Shown here in pieces: positions 4,991-5,068 of a DNA stretch of 5,068 nucleotides (within the stretch, counting starts at the first letter, position 1; each line of letters begins with the position of its first letter). The position numbers and the translations under genes were made by a program. Where the stretch lies: assembly GCA_030837425.1 (NCBI GenBank), contig JAUPLJ010000041.1:1-5068 (forward strand), given 5' to 3'. Under the pieces are notes generated by a model that was given only the letters and a program-made list of their open reading frames with translations, was not told the DNA's origin and did no database searches. The stretch is from Patescibacteria group bacterium (GTDB lineage: Bacteria; Patescibacteriota; Minisyncoccia; Phycocordibacterales; UBA5272).

Positions 4991-5068
4991 ACAATGCGGA
5001 TCTGCTTTTTTTTAAAAACAGTTTTTAAATGATTAATTTTCAATACTTCAGAATGTTCTGATGTTTTG
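4991..5068. other. Terminal intergenic sequence, nothing recognised
   Basis: After the terminator there are 78 AT-rich bases. Short ATG-started frames at 4994 and 5029 stop within about a dozen codons. An ATG at 5061 runs off the window after two codons and cannot be judged. A minus-strand frame stays open across the terminator hairpin but is probably accidental. Confidence 0.4.

Noticed and set aside
4916..5067. Minus-strand frame open from the window's right edge through the terminator
   Set aside because: It runs across a strong hairpin and stops inside the TrmB-family gene; its protein resembles nothing known, so it is probably accidental.
1..5068. Alternative genetic code (UGA as Gly, as in Gracilibacteria/SR1)
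   Set aside because: Conserved glycines in thrS and other genes are GGN, and no in-frame TGA is needed to read any of the genes.

Overview
The window is an AT-rich stretch (roughly 30% G+C by eye) from a bacterium. Several things point to the Candidate Phyla Radiation (Patescibacteria, perhaps Parcubacteria-like): a threonyl-tRNA synthetase with no TGS domain whose active-site wording (NCPFHH, MNDAH) I associate with that group, a methyltransferase of a type common there, a TrmB-family regulator, short intergenic spaces, and no convincing Shine-Dalgarno sequence at any start. The genetic code looks standard: Trp is TGG, conserved glycines are GGN, and every gene whose end is visible stops with TAA. 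The taxonomic call is inference.

Layout. A class I SAM methyltransferase (+, 5' end outside the window) runs to 597 and meets thrS (-, 642-2423) at a bidirectional terminator. Between thrS and the next gene lies the most striking non-coding part: a compact structure at 2437-2508 in which a 9-position outer stem (7 pairs) encloses two strong hairpins. It is flanked by an 11-bp direct repeat and sits in the predicted leader of thrS, downstream of an extended -10 promoter. Two small unrecognised genes follow on the minus strand: an 87-residue soluble protein (2593-2856) and a 142-residue protein with three predicted membrane segments (2947-3375). Each has its own intrinsic terminator. A divergent intergenic region (3376-3507) leads to lemA (+, 3508-4137) and then a TrmB-family regulator (+, 4186-4935), which ends in a hairpin at 4962-4990.

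How the genes relate. There is no single pathway here. thrS is translation housekeeping and the methyltransferase has no known substrate. lemA and the TrmB-like gene share a strand 48 bp apart and could be one unit, but the regulator has its own promoter-like sequence and a 14-bp palindrome, so it may control itself. The minus-strand genes appear to be transcribed one by one. I see no defence system, CRISPR array, tRNA or transposase. The best candidate for something undescribed is the double-hairpin element in the thrS leader, followed by the inverted repeat that overlaps the annotated lemA start codon.
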